Part shown: positions 31,450 to 42,540 of the stretch, piece after piece
Layout: every line of letters starts with the position of its first letter
Numbering within the stretch: position 1 is the stretch's first letter
Assembly (NCBI GenBank): GCA_025617745.1
Contig: CM046858.1
Coordinates: 40,841,850-40,905,849 of the forward strand
DNA: 64,000 nucleotides
Source: Heliocidaris erythrogramma
Taxonomy: Eukaryota; Echinodermata; Echinoidea; Camarodonta; Echinometridae
Reading direction: 5' to 3'
The notes under the pieces: model-generated
What the model was told of the DNA's origin: nothing
The model's input: the letters and a program-made list of their open reading frames with translations, nothing else
Databases searched by the model: none
Program-made: the position numbers and the translations under genes

Positions 31450-32985
31450 CGTACGACGGGAGGAATAAAAGTGGAAAGACCCTATCTGCCATCTTCTTCT
31501 GGGTGTTTATTTCCCTATGTTACACTAGTATAGTTTGCTGATCGTGAATTTTGCGGGATCGTATCTTGCCTTCAGCTCGGACATTTTTTTTCTTCATATG
31601 GATATAGGTCTACAGTTGGTACTTCCTCATTTTCGTGTGAGATACAGAGTCAGCTATATGTACGATAATTTTCTCTAAAAAACGATAATATTGAGCCTCG
31701 GATACGATAATTTAACATTTTGAACCTGGCAAAGCTTTTGGCTCATGGTTCGGCTGCATAATAGTAAGTGTCATCATGTGAGTATTATTATATGAATTAC
31801 CGTAATACGTAGTCTGATCTACATTGTACAGTCATATAGGCTATTCCGGTGGCAATTTTAGGAGATTATTCTGACCGGACAGCGGATCAGGATACTGCAA
31901 ACATCTTGAGATTACAAGATCTAACATGCTATATCATCTCAGGACTGACAAGTTTGTATTCCGTGCGCTAGTGTCAACCGCAAGCATGCATGAAATGGGT
32001 TGTGCTTCAGTTCAAAATATACTAACACGGTGATATAGATGACTCTTATGGTTCAGAGGCTACTTTGAAACTACATGGTTAATATGGTCGTGCGTGTCCG
32101 CAGCTGCGATCGACTGTTGGGCAACTCCTGCGATTCGTACGTCCTTCTTTTGTCATGGTCACAACCAGTCGTGCACCAATGCACCTCCTCCCGGGCGCCT
32201 GGCACGCTCCTCATTAACATACTGCTCTTACCTGCAAGAACTCGTAAGGCGAACGTGTGATTCCCGACGCGCGACATGTCACGGCTCGGTATGGAGCCAT
32301 ATGGACATTGTGAGACCTCCGCAAGGAGCCTGTGCGATGGTCCCAAGAATCACGTGCAGGAAGTACGATGGCTGTCATATTCAGGCAGCCCAGTGACTTT
32401 TGATTAAACGAACGAGGTACCAATATCTGAGTATTGGAACATCCCGGGGGAACCAGTATGCAAATATGGACGTCTGCCGTGGCCCCTCTGCTGCGTGTAG
32501 CCCCAGAGGCCCTTTAAAATGGGCCCAAAAATGCATTGATCAAACATTACAGGTACCGCATGAAACTCACGGTAAATATATTGGTTCATCACACACTTAC
32601 CAGAATGGGCCTTGCCAGATAAAATTTGGCCTCGATCAAACGGACGAGATACTACTTGAATTTCAAATGAATACATGAATACCACATGCCCATGCCAGAC
32701 AAATTTTCTGCTGTTAAGTGCTCGCCAGACGTCCCCAAAATATGGCTCAAAGGCCCAATATGGTAGCTTTGACCCAGTTTAAATATTCAAGGTACCACTT
32801 AAAACCAGTTTGGAATGTTCAGGTTAATCTTACAGACTACAGAAATCATCTTGACCGACAACTTTTTGTTGCTTAGGGCTTGCCAGACAGAAGAACGGGG
32901 CCTCTCAAATGCGCCATGATCAACACAGGATGTACCACACATGTCAATTCATCATCACTCTCTATTATTCTCGTTCTCCCCACCC
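31450..32985. other. Gene-free stretch
   Basis: No gene is supported. Diffuse repetition of GGTACC(A/G)CATGAAA-like and GCCAGA(C/T)A phrases near 32410-32900 suggests an old repeat. Confidence 0.5.
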
Positions 32986-33211
32986 CCCCCTCTCTCTCTC
33001 TCTCTCGCTCACTCGCCCTCTATCCCTCTATTACTTTCTTTTGTTCTATATTTTCTCTGTTTTTGTTCTCTCTCTATAATATATATATAATATATATGTA
33101 TATATATATATATATATATCAACATGATATATATATATATATATATATATAACAAGAAAGCAATTAATATACAATACAGCATAAGAATTAAATTATATAT
33201 AAATATATATA

Positions 33212-33250
<39 letters not shown>
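32986..33250. repeat. CT and TA microsatellites
   Basis: (CT)n at 32989-33006 is followed by several (TA)n runs between 33075 and 33248. Confidence 0.9.
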
Positions 33251-33254
<4 letters not shown>

Positions 33255-33915
33255 CCTACATCATAAAATTCCCATGAGAAGATTGGCCAGGAATGTCTCA
33301 CGTGACACAAAATACTTTCACCATGAAGAAAAAATGGATATCGCGTGACGTCAGACCTCCGTATATTTTTCGATATAAAAATATTATGACGTCACTTTTT
33401 GTTTTTTTTTCTGGATATTTCGAAGCTATCGATGTCGAGACAATATATCGCGATAATGTTTCTGGGTGAGCTGAGAGATGGCTGAGAGCTGAGAGTCACG
33501 CTAGCTCATGTTCAGTGTACGTATGTGCGTGTATGCGCGTAGTGAAGTGCAGATCTAGACGGTACTACATGCACGTTGATCTCCGCTTGTCTAGCGCTAG
33601 CGTTGGATTAGTGCCATGTAGGCCTATATCTACAATACACCTTATGAGTAGGGGTCAATTAGCCTGTCTTGTGACTTGGGGGAAAAGTTCAGGTTTCAAG
33701 TTTTCATCGTTTAAATGGTTTCATCATTTGTGCCATGTATATCTAGATCTACAGTCAACTATAGACAAGACTTACAAGCAATGGCCTCTTTTGTGACTTT
33801 GGGAAAATATGGTGAGTTGTATACATTTCATATAGAGTCTAGGTCTAGGACTAGGTCTACCCTCTAGATTCTTTAGTTTTATTATTGTTTATCTATCTAA
33901 GCTTACTCTGGTAGG
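33251..33915. other. Gene-free stretch
   Basis: No gene. Two CRE-like TGACGTCA words occur at about 33347 and 33387. Confidence 0.5.
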
Positions 33916-33920
33916 ATATA

Positions 33921-34097
33921 AATCAAATATACCATGCACGCTTTTCGAGGCACCAGTTGAAATTATGGATTCTTCGGTGACTGGCATAGTTACTATTTTC
34001 TTCGGGGCTGCGCCCCTCAGAAAATAGTGCTATACCAGTCACCTCAGAGAATCCATAATTTCAACTGGAGCCTCTTAGTGCAAGGTATATTTGATTA
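33921..34097. mobile_element. Hairpin MITE with TCAAATATACC ends
   Basis: ATCAAATATACC and GGTATATTTGAT bracket arms matching through CCAGTTGAAATTATGGATTC and GTGACTGG to a short loop at GGGGCTGCGCCCC (about 34005-34017). Strong foldback structure. No coding and no clear target duplication. Confidence 0.8.
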
Positions 34098-34877
34098 ATA
34101 TATATAACTAGCGGGACGCGTGGAAATCCACGGGTTCACTTTTTACATTGCACTCTCAACATTTTCACAATCGATGCGTACATTCTTGTGAGTTTATTTA
34201 TTTATTTTGTTTTTGTTAATGAAATTATCACGCATACGTGCTCATGATCACAATTACTCTGTCAAACATACCCACATACTCAGTTAAAAATATTGTATAA
34301 TGTTATGTAATGTATAAAATATATTTTAATTCTATGTTATATATCATTATGACAAAGGGGGAGGGAGAGAGAGAGAGGGAGGGAGAGAGAGAGAGCGAGT
34401 GGTGGTAGACAGATAGGAAGAGAGAGAAATGGATGTAGAGAATATAAACATAACAGAAAGAAAGAGAGAGAGAGAGAGAGTGGAATAGAGATAGATGCGT
34501 TCAGTCACATCCTACAATACACATTAAAAGTATTAAAAAATAGAAGTATGAATTTCCGAATATTGGGCCCCCTCCCATCACAAAATCATTAATCCGGCGC
34601 TGGCCCCCTCCCTCACAAAATCCTGGATCCGCCGTTGGACATGGTGGATGGTGAAGGCATGCCCTGTCATGCCCTACATAACTTACAGGCCTTATCATGC
34701 TATCTACACTGAGTTTATTTTTCTACAATGGAAAAAAAAAATGAATGATGCATTCACATACCCTCACCCCCCTGCCCGCTATATCTACGCCCATGACAAT
34801 GCATATCCACTCAGCCATAAAGACAATGAACTGCATATTTGACTGGTTCAAAATGAATAGACGAGTGGCATTGTGTT
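34098..34877. other. Gene-free stretch with GA microsatellite
   Basis: (GA)n-rich tracts occur at 34359-34395 and 34461-34482, and a poly-G repeat fragment (CCGGCGCTGGCCCCCTCC, GGATCCGCCGTTGG) at 34590-34640. No gene. Confidence 0.7.
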
Positions 34878-35121
34878 TTGTGCAGCATGAAGCTTGTGGT
34901 GAGCATTTCACTGGTGTGTATGTTACTATGTGTGTGCAGAAATCATTACTGTTACCTACCTGTTCGCTCTTATAATACCAGTTTGGTTTTAATTTCTAAA
35001 CTTTTTCATCATAAGTACCTATCTGCACGTATTCCGTATTACAGTAACAGCAACTCATCCTTCCAAATTGAGCTCTTATTATGTGGAGACATAAACCCAA
35101 ACCCAGGTCCAGTTATTACTA
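34878..35121 (+). pseudogene. LINE ORF start with 2A-like NPGP motif
   Basis: The leader begins MCSMKLVVSISLVCMLLCV, a hydrophobic stretch like a signal or membrane segment. It continues to FQIELLLCGDINPNPGP, with NPGP encoded at 35100-35111. The 2A consensus is D-x-E-x-N-P-G-P; here it is DINPNPGP, with Asn replacing Glu. Such peptides make the ribosome skip a bond before the last proline, and they are known at the N-termini of non-LTR retrotransposons from sea urchins and other animals. The frame continues beyond the inserted element at 36074. Whether this variant works is unknown. Confidence 0.75.
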
Positions 35122-36073
35122 TAGGTTTTCCCGTCCATTTTCAAACTGTTTTCATCCAACAATAGAGATTGTCAATTCAGATTCGTCTCGTGATGCCAGG
35201 GCGATGCGAACTAATTTCAACTTCGTCTTTTGTCATGCAGTTTAACAACATTTCCGATCTGTTTAACACTATTTTCCCACAGTATCGTCAATAACAGTTC
35301 CACTTCGTCGGTCACAGTCACTGAGCACTTAAGCGCAAAAATAATTTCGTCTTTTTGCAATCAGTATCGTCACCTTTTCATTTAGTTTCGTCTCCCATTT
35401 TAGTGTGAAAATAACACACACTGTCTTTCTCAAACACACACAAACACACAAATGATATACATCCAGTTGACAAGATTAAAAGAGAACAAAGACGACCAAA
35501 TTTTCTGTTTGGACTTTTGAATTATGCAGATTGAATGATACAAAGTAAGATGTATCACATAATCATAACATGAAATGTATATAATTTTCCATCACAATAT
35601 CAATATCCAACACGTTCACGACAATGTTCCTGGAAATATAGCAGACGGATGGTTCAATTTGTCTGTATATCTATTTAAAGGTTTATTTATATCCCGAAAA
35701 AAACTTGTTTCAACTACATCTTTTCTTTATCTTTATTTTGTTGTATTGTGTTGTTCATGTGAGAGTATTTCATCTGTGTGAAGTTAGATGATGTGATTTA
35801 TTGATTGTTGCGAATTGAAATATGTTTTATCTAGATGAAGGTGGCACAATTGTGATCATGCAGGTGGTGAGTAAACGATATGATGAGCAAATGTAGATGC
35901 ATCTTGCTGTAGTGTAGTATAGAGGACGATTTTGCGTGAAAGTTTGACGAAAACGAATGCCAAAAGACGAATTAGATCTTGTTGTTTTGCGCCCAACTAC
36001 CGTGACCGACGAAATTGAAAGATCATTGTTTGAAATTGGTTGAAAAGGTGACGAAAATGGGCGGGAAAACCTA
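35122..36073. mobile_element. TAGGTTTTCCCG element, copy 1 (952 bp)
   Basis: The ends TAGGTTTTCCCGTCCATTTTC and GAAAATGGGCGGGAAAACCTA are inverted repeats. TA flanks both sides (TACTA also matches on both sides here). Excising it with one TA restores the LINE frame from the NPGP leader into KNDHHIYPVSELYDL. The interior holds scattered TTCGTC/GACGAA words in opposite orientation in the two halves. No transposase. Confidence 0.85.
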
Positions 36074-37203
36074 TACTAAGAACGATCATCATATTTATCC
36101 TGTATCTGAATTATATGACTTAGAAAACTCACATAAACCATCAACACACCTACCACATGCAACATGGAAAATCATCAAAGATCTCGGTATTCAACGGAAA
36201 CCCATCCATCATCGCGGCAAACGAGCGGGAAAGAGGAAAGTCTCGATTGTAAAAAGGCGGGACTCGGTTCATTTATCTTCTTTAACGAAACCAAAGATTG
36301 CTTGTAATGATTGTCAACATGCAATACCAGTTCTTATTCGTCCTAGAAATAAATGTCGATATACAAATAAAGTACAGATTAATTTATCCAATCTTTGTCA
36401 AATAAAAAAGTATTGTCGTGAAATCATAGGATCTGATTTATCAAGATTTTTTGGACTAATCCAAGATCAATTAATAATAAATTGGATGAGCTGGAAATCA
36501 TTGTGAAAGACAACACTGTTGATATAATAGCGTTGACGGAAACATGGGAAGTTGAAGACTCACCTCTTGAGTTGTTGCGTTTAGATGGTTTTGCCACCTT
36601 TTCCAGACCTCGAAATATCGACAGGGAGGTGGGGGTAGCGCTCCTCGCCAAGCATGTATATCTCGCCTTTTAAGTGATATCAAAGTACCAGATGATATTG
36701 AAGCAATTTGAGTCATGTTAAGACCCCATAATTTACCAAGGAGAATTTCTTGTATTATTTTGTGTTTACTGTACTTTCCTCCAAGAAGTCCTAATGACGC
36801 TGATTATGCAGATCATGTTATTTCAACAATCGATTCTCTATTTAAATACCCTTAAATACCCTGACGCAGGGATAGCGGTACTCGGCGATTTGAATGATTT
36901 AAGTTTTGATGAAATTTTGAGAGATGACATGTTTAAACAAGTGGTCAATAAACTAACAAGAGGGCACAATATACTCGATAAGATTTTTACAAACTTTTAT
37001 GAATTTTATGAAAATATTTTAATTCTCCCTCCAGTCGGCAGAAGTGATCATAACTGTATTATTTGGTATTCTTCTAATGTTTCTAAAGAAATTGTTGATA
37101 AGAAAACTAGAATTGTGCGTCCTTTGAAGGACAGTGGATTGCGGTTGTTTGGTCAATGGTTAACAGCACAAACGTGGGAAGACGTTTTTTTAAAATACTT
37201 CTG
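36074..37203 (+). pseudogene. LINE 1 ORF1-like region and AP endonuclease
   Basis: From 36074 the frame continues as KNDHHIYPVSELYDL, then a basic region with CNDCQHAIPVLIRPRNKC. In another frame from about 36460, NPRSINNKLDELEIIVKDN and IIALTETW mark the N-terminal endonuclease motifs (Glu in TETW). After more breaks, GIAVLGDLND, HNILDKIFTN and PPVGRSDHNC (near 36870-37050) give the remaining catalytic Asp and His motifs. This nuclease would nick target DNA for target-primed reverse transcription. Frame changes near 36450 and stops near 36670 and 36715 disable it. Confidence 0.8.
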
Positions 37204-37399
37204 ACTTATCATTAATTTATACCAGGTTGATTGATAGCATTAAAACTAAACTTGATTTATACTTACCTTCGCATGAAGTTAAAGTTAGCCAAACTGATAA
37301 ACCTTAGGTAACTCCTTTTATTAAATCGTTCATACGTGACCGACAAAAAGCTTAAAAAAAACGAAATGACACTGTTTGGAGACACTTAAGAAATAAAGT

Positions 37400-39025
37400 T
37401 GCTCAAGCTATTTCTGTTGCAAAAAAGAATTATTATAACACCCGTATTAAAAGGGAAAAGTTGAATAATCCATCAGCCTGGTATAGGCATATAAAAATAC
37501 TTACAAACGGTAATCAGAACCATATCCCAATAATGATTCCTGGTATTGAGATTCAAAACAATCACTATTCTAAACAAGCAGCTAATGCAATAAATGATTT
37601 CTTTGTGTCCATTGCTGTTGATATTTCTCCTTTAAATAAAAAATCATTACCAGCCTTTTTACCTTCTCAATCTGAAAGTCCCGAGATTAGTTATTGGGAC
37701 GTCTATTGTAGATTACGGAAATTACAGTTACAGAAAGCATCTGTTAAAGATGATCTGCCAGTTCGTATTATTAGGGAATTTGCCTGTGAATTGAGTTTAC
37801 CGATTACTAGGATTCTTAATATTTCTTTCAGACAAGGTGTTATACCTTCACAGTGGAGATTCGGTCAAGTAACCCCTATTCCAAAATCTCACCCACCTTG
37901 TATAAATAATTTGCGTCCTATAGCTTTGACTTCACATTTCTCTTAGTTGGCTGAATCTTTTATGGCTCAGTGGTTATTGAAAGACACTGAGAAACAGATC
38001 TACATCACATTACCTTGTTGGTCTTTTACATTATCTTTATCAACATGCAGAAAAGAATAAATCATTGTCACAGTATTCTAATTGAAAAAAATGATAAATA
38101 TGCATATAAAACCTTGGATAATAAATTATATTTTTAGAATGTCGTAAAAAAAATACTTTATATCATGGAACTATGTCTGATATTAAAGTTAATCATGCCG
38201 GCGTCCCTCAAGGGACACGCCTTGGCCCCATTCTCTTTTTAATTATGGTTAATGATTTATGTAAAAATATTCCTAAACATTATTTCAAATATGTTGATGA
38301 TTTGTCCTTAATACAAGGTCGCAAATCAACCGATGTCTCACAACTACAACCCATACTGAATTCTGTGCAATACTGGTCAAAATCAAATAATATGTCACTC
38401 AATCCTTCAAAGTGTTTTACTTTGCATGTTCCTTTTATGAAAAAATCCTCCTCCTCCTGAAATTATTTCCATTAATAACTCTGTTTTATGCAATGTACAA
38501 AGTATTAAAATTCTTGGAGTGATTATACAATCCGATTTAAAATGGAATTTACATATTGATGACTTGGTCAAGAGGTGCAATAGAAAACTATATATGTTGA
38601 GGAAACTTAAGAAATTCAATTTGCTTTTGAAGGATCTAATGACAATATATGCAGGTTATATTAGACCAATTTTAGAATATTGTGCTCCAGCTTCCCATAG
38701 TAGTCTTACCGTACAGAAAAGTAATAATCTTGAAAAAATGCAACGAAGAGTATGTAAGATCATTTTAGGGCATAATTACATCTCATATACAAATGAATGT
38801 CAAGTATGTAACTTACCAACTCTTGAGGAGAGGAGACTAGCACTGTGTATAAAATTTGCCAAATCATTTTCAAATCACCCTTTTTGTCAGACATGGTTAC
38901 CTCAGAAAAAACACACTAACATATCCCTTCGCCGTATGCACACTTATCAGCAATTTCAAGCTAGAACAAAACGGTTTAAAAATAGTCAATTGCCCTTTTT
39001 AGTTGATTTACTCAACAAATGTTGA
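37400..39025 (+). pseudogene. LINE 1 reverse transcriptase
   Basis: Motifs in order: QAANAINDFFVSIAVDISP, then LPITRILNISFRQGVIPSQW and VTPIPKSHPPCINNLRPIAL (37790-37930). A damaged stretch follows (37945-38170) where the first catalytic motif should be. Then AGVPQGTRLGPILFLIMVND and the active site YVDDLSLI (YVDD at 38290-38301), WSKSNNMSLNPSKC, LGVIIQSDLKWNLHIDDL, and a C-terminal thumb to 39025. Stops and frameshifts occur near 37945, 38100-38170 and 38455-38520. Confidence 0.85.
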
Positions 39026-39316
39026 AGATTCTTACTTTTTTTCTCTCTCTCTTTATCACTTTTATCACAGGTACATGCACTAAGTGCTAGTCTTCTCCCC
39101 CAAGTGGACTGTTATGAATGTATATATTTCAATCTTTTTACATGCAATTAATAACGACTTTTACATGTCACCATATAACCTGTGCAATGTAGGCCTATAG
39201 TACCCTTTTTACATGTTTAGTCTTTTAAAAATCTTGCGCCTATATATAAACATGAATAATCCAGCTGAGGCTGCTTTTCATGTACGATCAATATATTTGC
39301 TTCATGTTTGTATGTT

Positions 39317-39371
39317 AATAAAGACCATTTTTGAATTGAATTGAATTGAATTGAATTGAATTGAATTGAAT
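39317..39371 (+). repeat. LINE 1 3' end: AATAAA and (TTGAA)n tail
   Basis: AATAAA at 39317-39322 is followed by eight TTGAA units from 39331. Short simple repeats instead of poly-A are usual at the 3' end of L2/CR1-type elements. Confidence 0.8.
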
Positions 39372-39374
39372 GAC

Positions 39375-40045
39375 CTCAATGGAATAACGCTCCTAGCATA
39401 TTTGCCCCTCAAACTGATATTCATGGAACGATTTTTTTTAAAGCAACAAAAGAGATGTAGAATATACTCAAATAAGATGAATTTACCATCCAGTAGAAAA
39501 TGAATACAGGTGTATTGAAAATAAGAAACCCAGTGAGGCATTTACTGCAGTGGAGGCTTTAAAATAATAAAATGTTTTGGGTGTTTTATGTGTTCAAACA
39601 CCCCTGTTTGGTGTAATTTGAAGTTAAAACATCCCACTTAGAATTCCAGATATTTTCTTTTCATTTTTTTGCTTGTCAAGATAATTTTTGAATAAAAATA
39701 CCCCCCAATAAAAAGAAGAAAAAAAAAAAAATAAAATAATAAACAGTGATAACCTTATTTTTTTTTGTTGCTTGTCAGAGAATTTTGGAGTAAAAACCAC
39801 TCCCTTTAAAAAATCATGGGTATACCACTGCTCTGACATAACTGTAGTAAAAAAAAATGGTAAGTACGGTATACAATTTTCAATCTTGAAATAAGCAGCG
39901 CTCAGTTAGGTATTTACTGCTAGACGTTTCGCTGGGAGTTCAACCAGCCAAGCCGTACTACAGCTCAGCCTCAGACTGTGGGCGCTGCCGTGACAGATTA
40001 CCAGCGTTGTAAGAAGAATGTAATCAGTTTTAACTAAATACAGAT
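39375..40045. other. Gene-free stretch with poly-G-family fragments
   Basis: No gene. TTTTTTGCTTGTCAAGAT and GTTGCTTGTCAGAGAATTTT (39665-39800) belong to the dispersed family at 18.3 kb. Confidence 0.6.
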
Positions 40046-40047
40046 CG

Positions 40048-40377
40048 TGGAAATAAATACAATGTGAAATGAAATGAGAGAATAATGGTTGCGTAACTTA
40101 AATCAAAGTTCCTCAGAGCTGTCCTCCCTTTTTGAAATTTTTGCAAAGGTTGAAAAAATGTCTCCACCGGGAATCGAACCCGGGTCGTTGGCTTAATTAG
40201 AACGCCATTGCCTTAACCACTAGACATTGGCGTTCGACCCGGGTTCGATTCCCGGCGGAGACATTTTTTCAACCTTTGCAAATATTTCAAAAAGGGAGGG
40301 CAGCTCTGAGGAACTTTGATTTCAGTTACGCAACCATTATCATTATTCTCTCATTTCCTTTCACATTATATTTCCAT
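40048..40377. mobile_element. Palindromic element with tRNA-like centre
   Basis: The arms (TGGAAATAAATACAATGTGA ... TTCACATTATATTTCCA) match through GAGAATAATGGTTGCGTAAC, CTCAGAGCTG(T/C)CCTCCC and GTTGAAAAAATGTCTCC. At the centre, the minus strand 40157-40235 reads TGTCTAGTGGTTAAGGCAATGG ending GGGTTCGATTCCCGG: clear A- and B-box-like tRNA blocks. The right arm repeats only the T-arm half on the plus strand. The acceptor ends do not pair and the anticodon stem is weak, so it is not a functional tRNA. A partial copy lies at 17785-17880. Confidence 0.8.
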
Positions 40378-40384
40378 TTCACAT

Positions 40385-40430
40385 ATATATATATATATTA
40401 TATATATATATATATATATACATATATTTT
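40385..40430. repeat. TA microsatellite
   Basis: Alternating TA runs between the palindromic element and LINE 2. Confidence 0.85.
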
Positions 40431-40445
40431 AAAACTTTGTATTAA

Positions 40446-41460
40446 ATGTCTGATGTTACCTGTATGTTGTGCAAACGGCAACTTTTTACCACAGTAGACC
40501 TTAAATGTCTTGATGATCATAATCCTGGACTTGATTTAGTGAGGGAATTACAAGATGATTTTATAGATGATACACATTATTACTTACCTGATGAATATAA
40601 TGAAAATATTTGCAAGGTGTATATGGGTGTGGATAGAAAATCTGTCATTGACTAATTTTAATTGTAGGAGTCATAAAAAAAACTTTGATAGTATTGAAAT
40701 TGTTCTTTCTTCCTTCAGTCATCCTGCTTAAGCTATAATTGCTCTTTCCGAAACGTAACTTAGTAATACAGAATCATTTAACTTAGATGGCTATTCTTTC
40801 GTTGGTAATGGAAGGAGGGACAGACATGGCGGAGGAGTTGCATTTTTCATTAAGAATGATATAAAATTTAGGCGACGTATGGATCTAGATAATTTCAAGA
40901 ATTGTATAGAAACTCTATTTATTGCAATTTATTGTAAATATCGAAACATTATTATTATTGTATATAGACCTCCAGATTAATCATGTATAGAATTTTTGAA
41001 TCACTGTGAATCCACTTTATCTAAAATAACTGATGAACAAAAAGAATGCTTAGTGACAGGCGATTTTAACATTGACTTGATTAATACTTCTATTTCTGCT
41101 GATGTTGACAAATTTACTGATATTTTAGCATCATTATCTTGTGTACCTCTTATTCTCAAACCAACTAGAATAACCAGTCACTCAGCATCACTAATAGACA
41201 ACATATTCACAAATAGACCAGAAAATATTTTAAGTACTGGTATAATCATCACAGATGTAAGTCATCATTTGACAATATATGCATGTTATAAATGTGATAC
41301 ACCTTTTTATAGTAAAAATATTTCAAATAAAAAAGGATTAATGATGTCAATGTTTGTAATTTTTGTGATAAGCTAGGAAAAATTGGGAGAGATATTTTGT
41401 TGACGAAAATGTAAATACTTGCTTTAATACTTTTTTCTTGATATTTATAATGAAACTAAA
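40446..41460 (+). pseudogene. LINE 2 leader and AP endonuclease
   Basis: The frame starts MSDVTCMLCKRQLFTTVDLK, a short leader with a Cys pair. After two breaks, IALSET (Glu motif, near 40740), FNLDGYSFVGNGRRDRHGGG, IIIIVYRPPD, CLVTGDFNIDL (Asp motif), LIDNIFTNRPENIL and finally DVSHHLTIY follow. The last motif is normally SDH-x-P; here the Asp is His, so a catalytic residue is lost. Stops at about 40653, 40730 and 40979. Confidence 0.8.
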
Positions 41461-41599
41461 GTCAAACCATGGTTTGATCATGAATTGAAAAAGTTGTGCA
41501 ATAAGAAAAAACTTACTTTATCGTAAATATCTTAAGAATACATCACCCTACAGAAGGAATGTTTATATAAATTTCAGAAACAAAGTTACAAATGAAATA

Positions 41600-42540
41600 C
41601 GTATAAGAAAACGTAACTTTATTTCAAGAAATTCAATGAAGTGAAAACAAATATTAAATCCACGTGGAAAGTCATTAATGAATTGTTTAATAGAACTCGG
41701 GGTAAAGTGCAATGTGAACTTATTGAAAGCAATGGTCTAATGATTTCCGATAAGCAGAGTATTGTCAATTCCTTCAATAACTTCTTTTCCTCTGTAGGTT
41801 CTGATATTGCTAATGACTTACCGGACACTACTACTCATTGCAGTGATTTTTTACAAGCCTGGAAATTATCTGAGTTCATTGTTTTTAAAACCTGTACAAA
41901 TATATGAAGTTCACGATATTGTATTCAGACTCAATACAAAGAAAAGCGTTGGATATGATAACTTGAATACGACGGTTTCGAAAAAATGTATATGTTTGAT
42001 TGTTAAACCATTGTGTTTTATTTTCAATCGTTCAATAAGAACCGAAATTTTTCCTAGTGGCCTTAAAATAGCGAAAATTATTCCCATTTACAAGAAAGGA
42101 AGCAAACACTCAGTTTCAAATTATAGACTAGTATCAATTTTATCGACATTTTCTAAGATATTTGAACGGTTGAATTTACCACCACTATTGCAAAAGCATT
42201 TCAAAACAAGCAATTCATTATAGGTCTTTTTTTAGATTTATCCAAGGCTTTTGATTGTATTCGTCATTCTATTTTGATAAAAAATTACAACATTGCGGTG
42301 TAAGAGGAGTAGCCCTAGATTGTTTAAAGAGCTACATTTGTGACAGAGCACAGTACAGCATGTTTGTATCGATGATAATGTTTCCTCCCAGATGAAATGT
42401 GTTAACATCGGAGTGCCACAAGGTTCCGTGTTAGGCCCTTTACTGTGTTTGACTTTTATAAATGATTTACAACATGATTTACACCCTATATTTTTTGCAG
42501 ATGACACAAATTTGTTTTTATCTGGTGATAAGTTAAATTA
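41600..42540 (+). pseudogene. LINE 2 reverse transcriptase, 5' part
   Basis: WKVINELFNRTRGK, FNNFFSSVGSDIANDLPD, then KKSVGYDNLNT, KIAKIIPIYKKGSKHSVSNYR and ILSTFSKIFERL mark the first half. Part of the palm is missing around 42180-42240, followed by FLDLSKAFDC. Next come IGVPQGSVLGPLL and the active site FADDTNLF (42494-42505). The frame then enters the inserted element at 42541. Confidence 0.85.

Larger units (their letters stand above)
34878..39371 (+). mobile_element. Non-LTR retrotransposon 1 (CR1/L2/Jockey group), broken
   Basis: The element runs from a 2A-like leader through an ORF1-like region, an AP-type endonuclease and a reverse transcriptase to a (TTGAA)n tail. A 952-bp DNA element splits the leader. 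The 5' limit is unknown. Order and motifs fit the CR1/L2/Jockey group. Multiple stops and frameshifts make it inactive. Confidence 0.85.

Noticed and set aside
33515-33796. Short plus-strand open frame of 93 codons
   Set aside because: No motif, no start context or neighbouring exon signal. Length is within chance expectation for this composition.
34501-34698. Minus-strand open frame reading PTADPGFCEGGG
   Set aside because: This phrase comes from the GGATCCGCC poly-G dispersed repeat and recurs wherever the repeat does.
40157-40235. Functional tRNA gene on the minus strand
   Set aside because: A- and B-box-like blocks and the T arm are good, but the acceptor strands do not pair and the anticodon stem is imperfect. 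The unit is inside a palindromic dispersed repeat.
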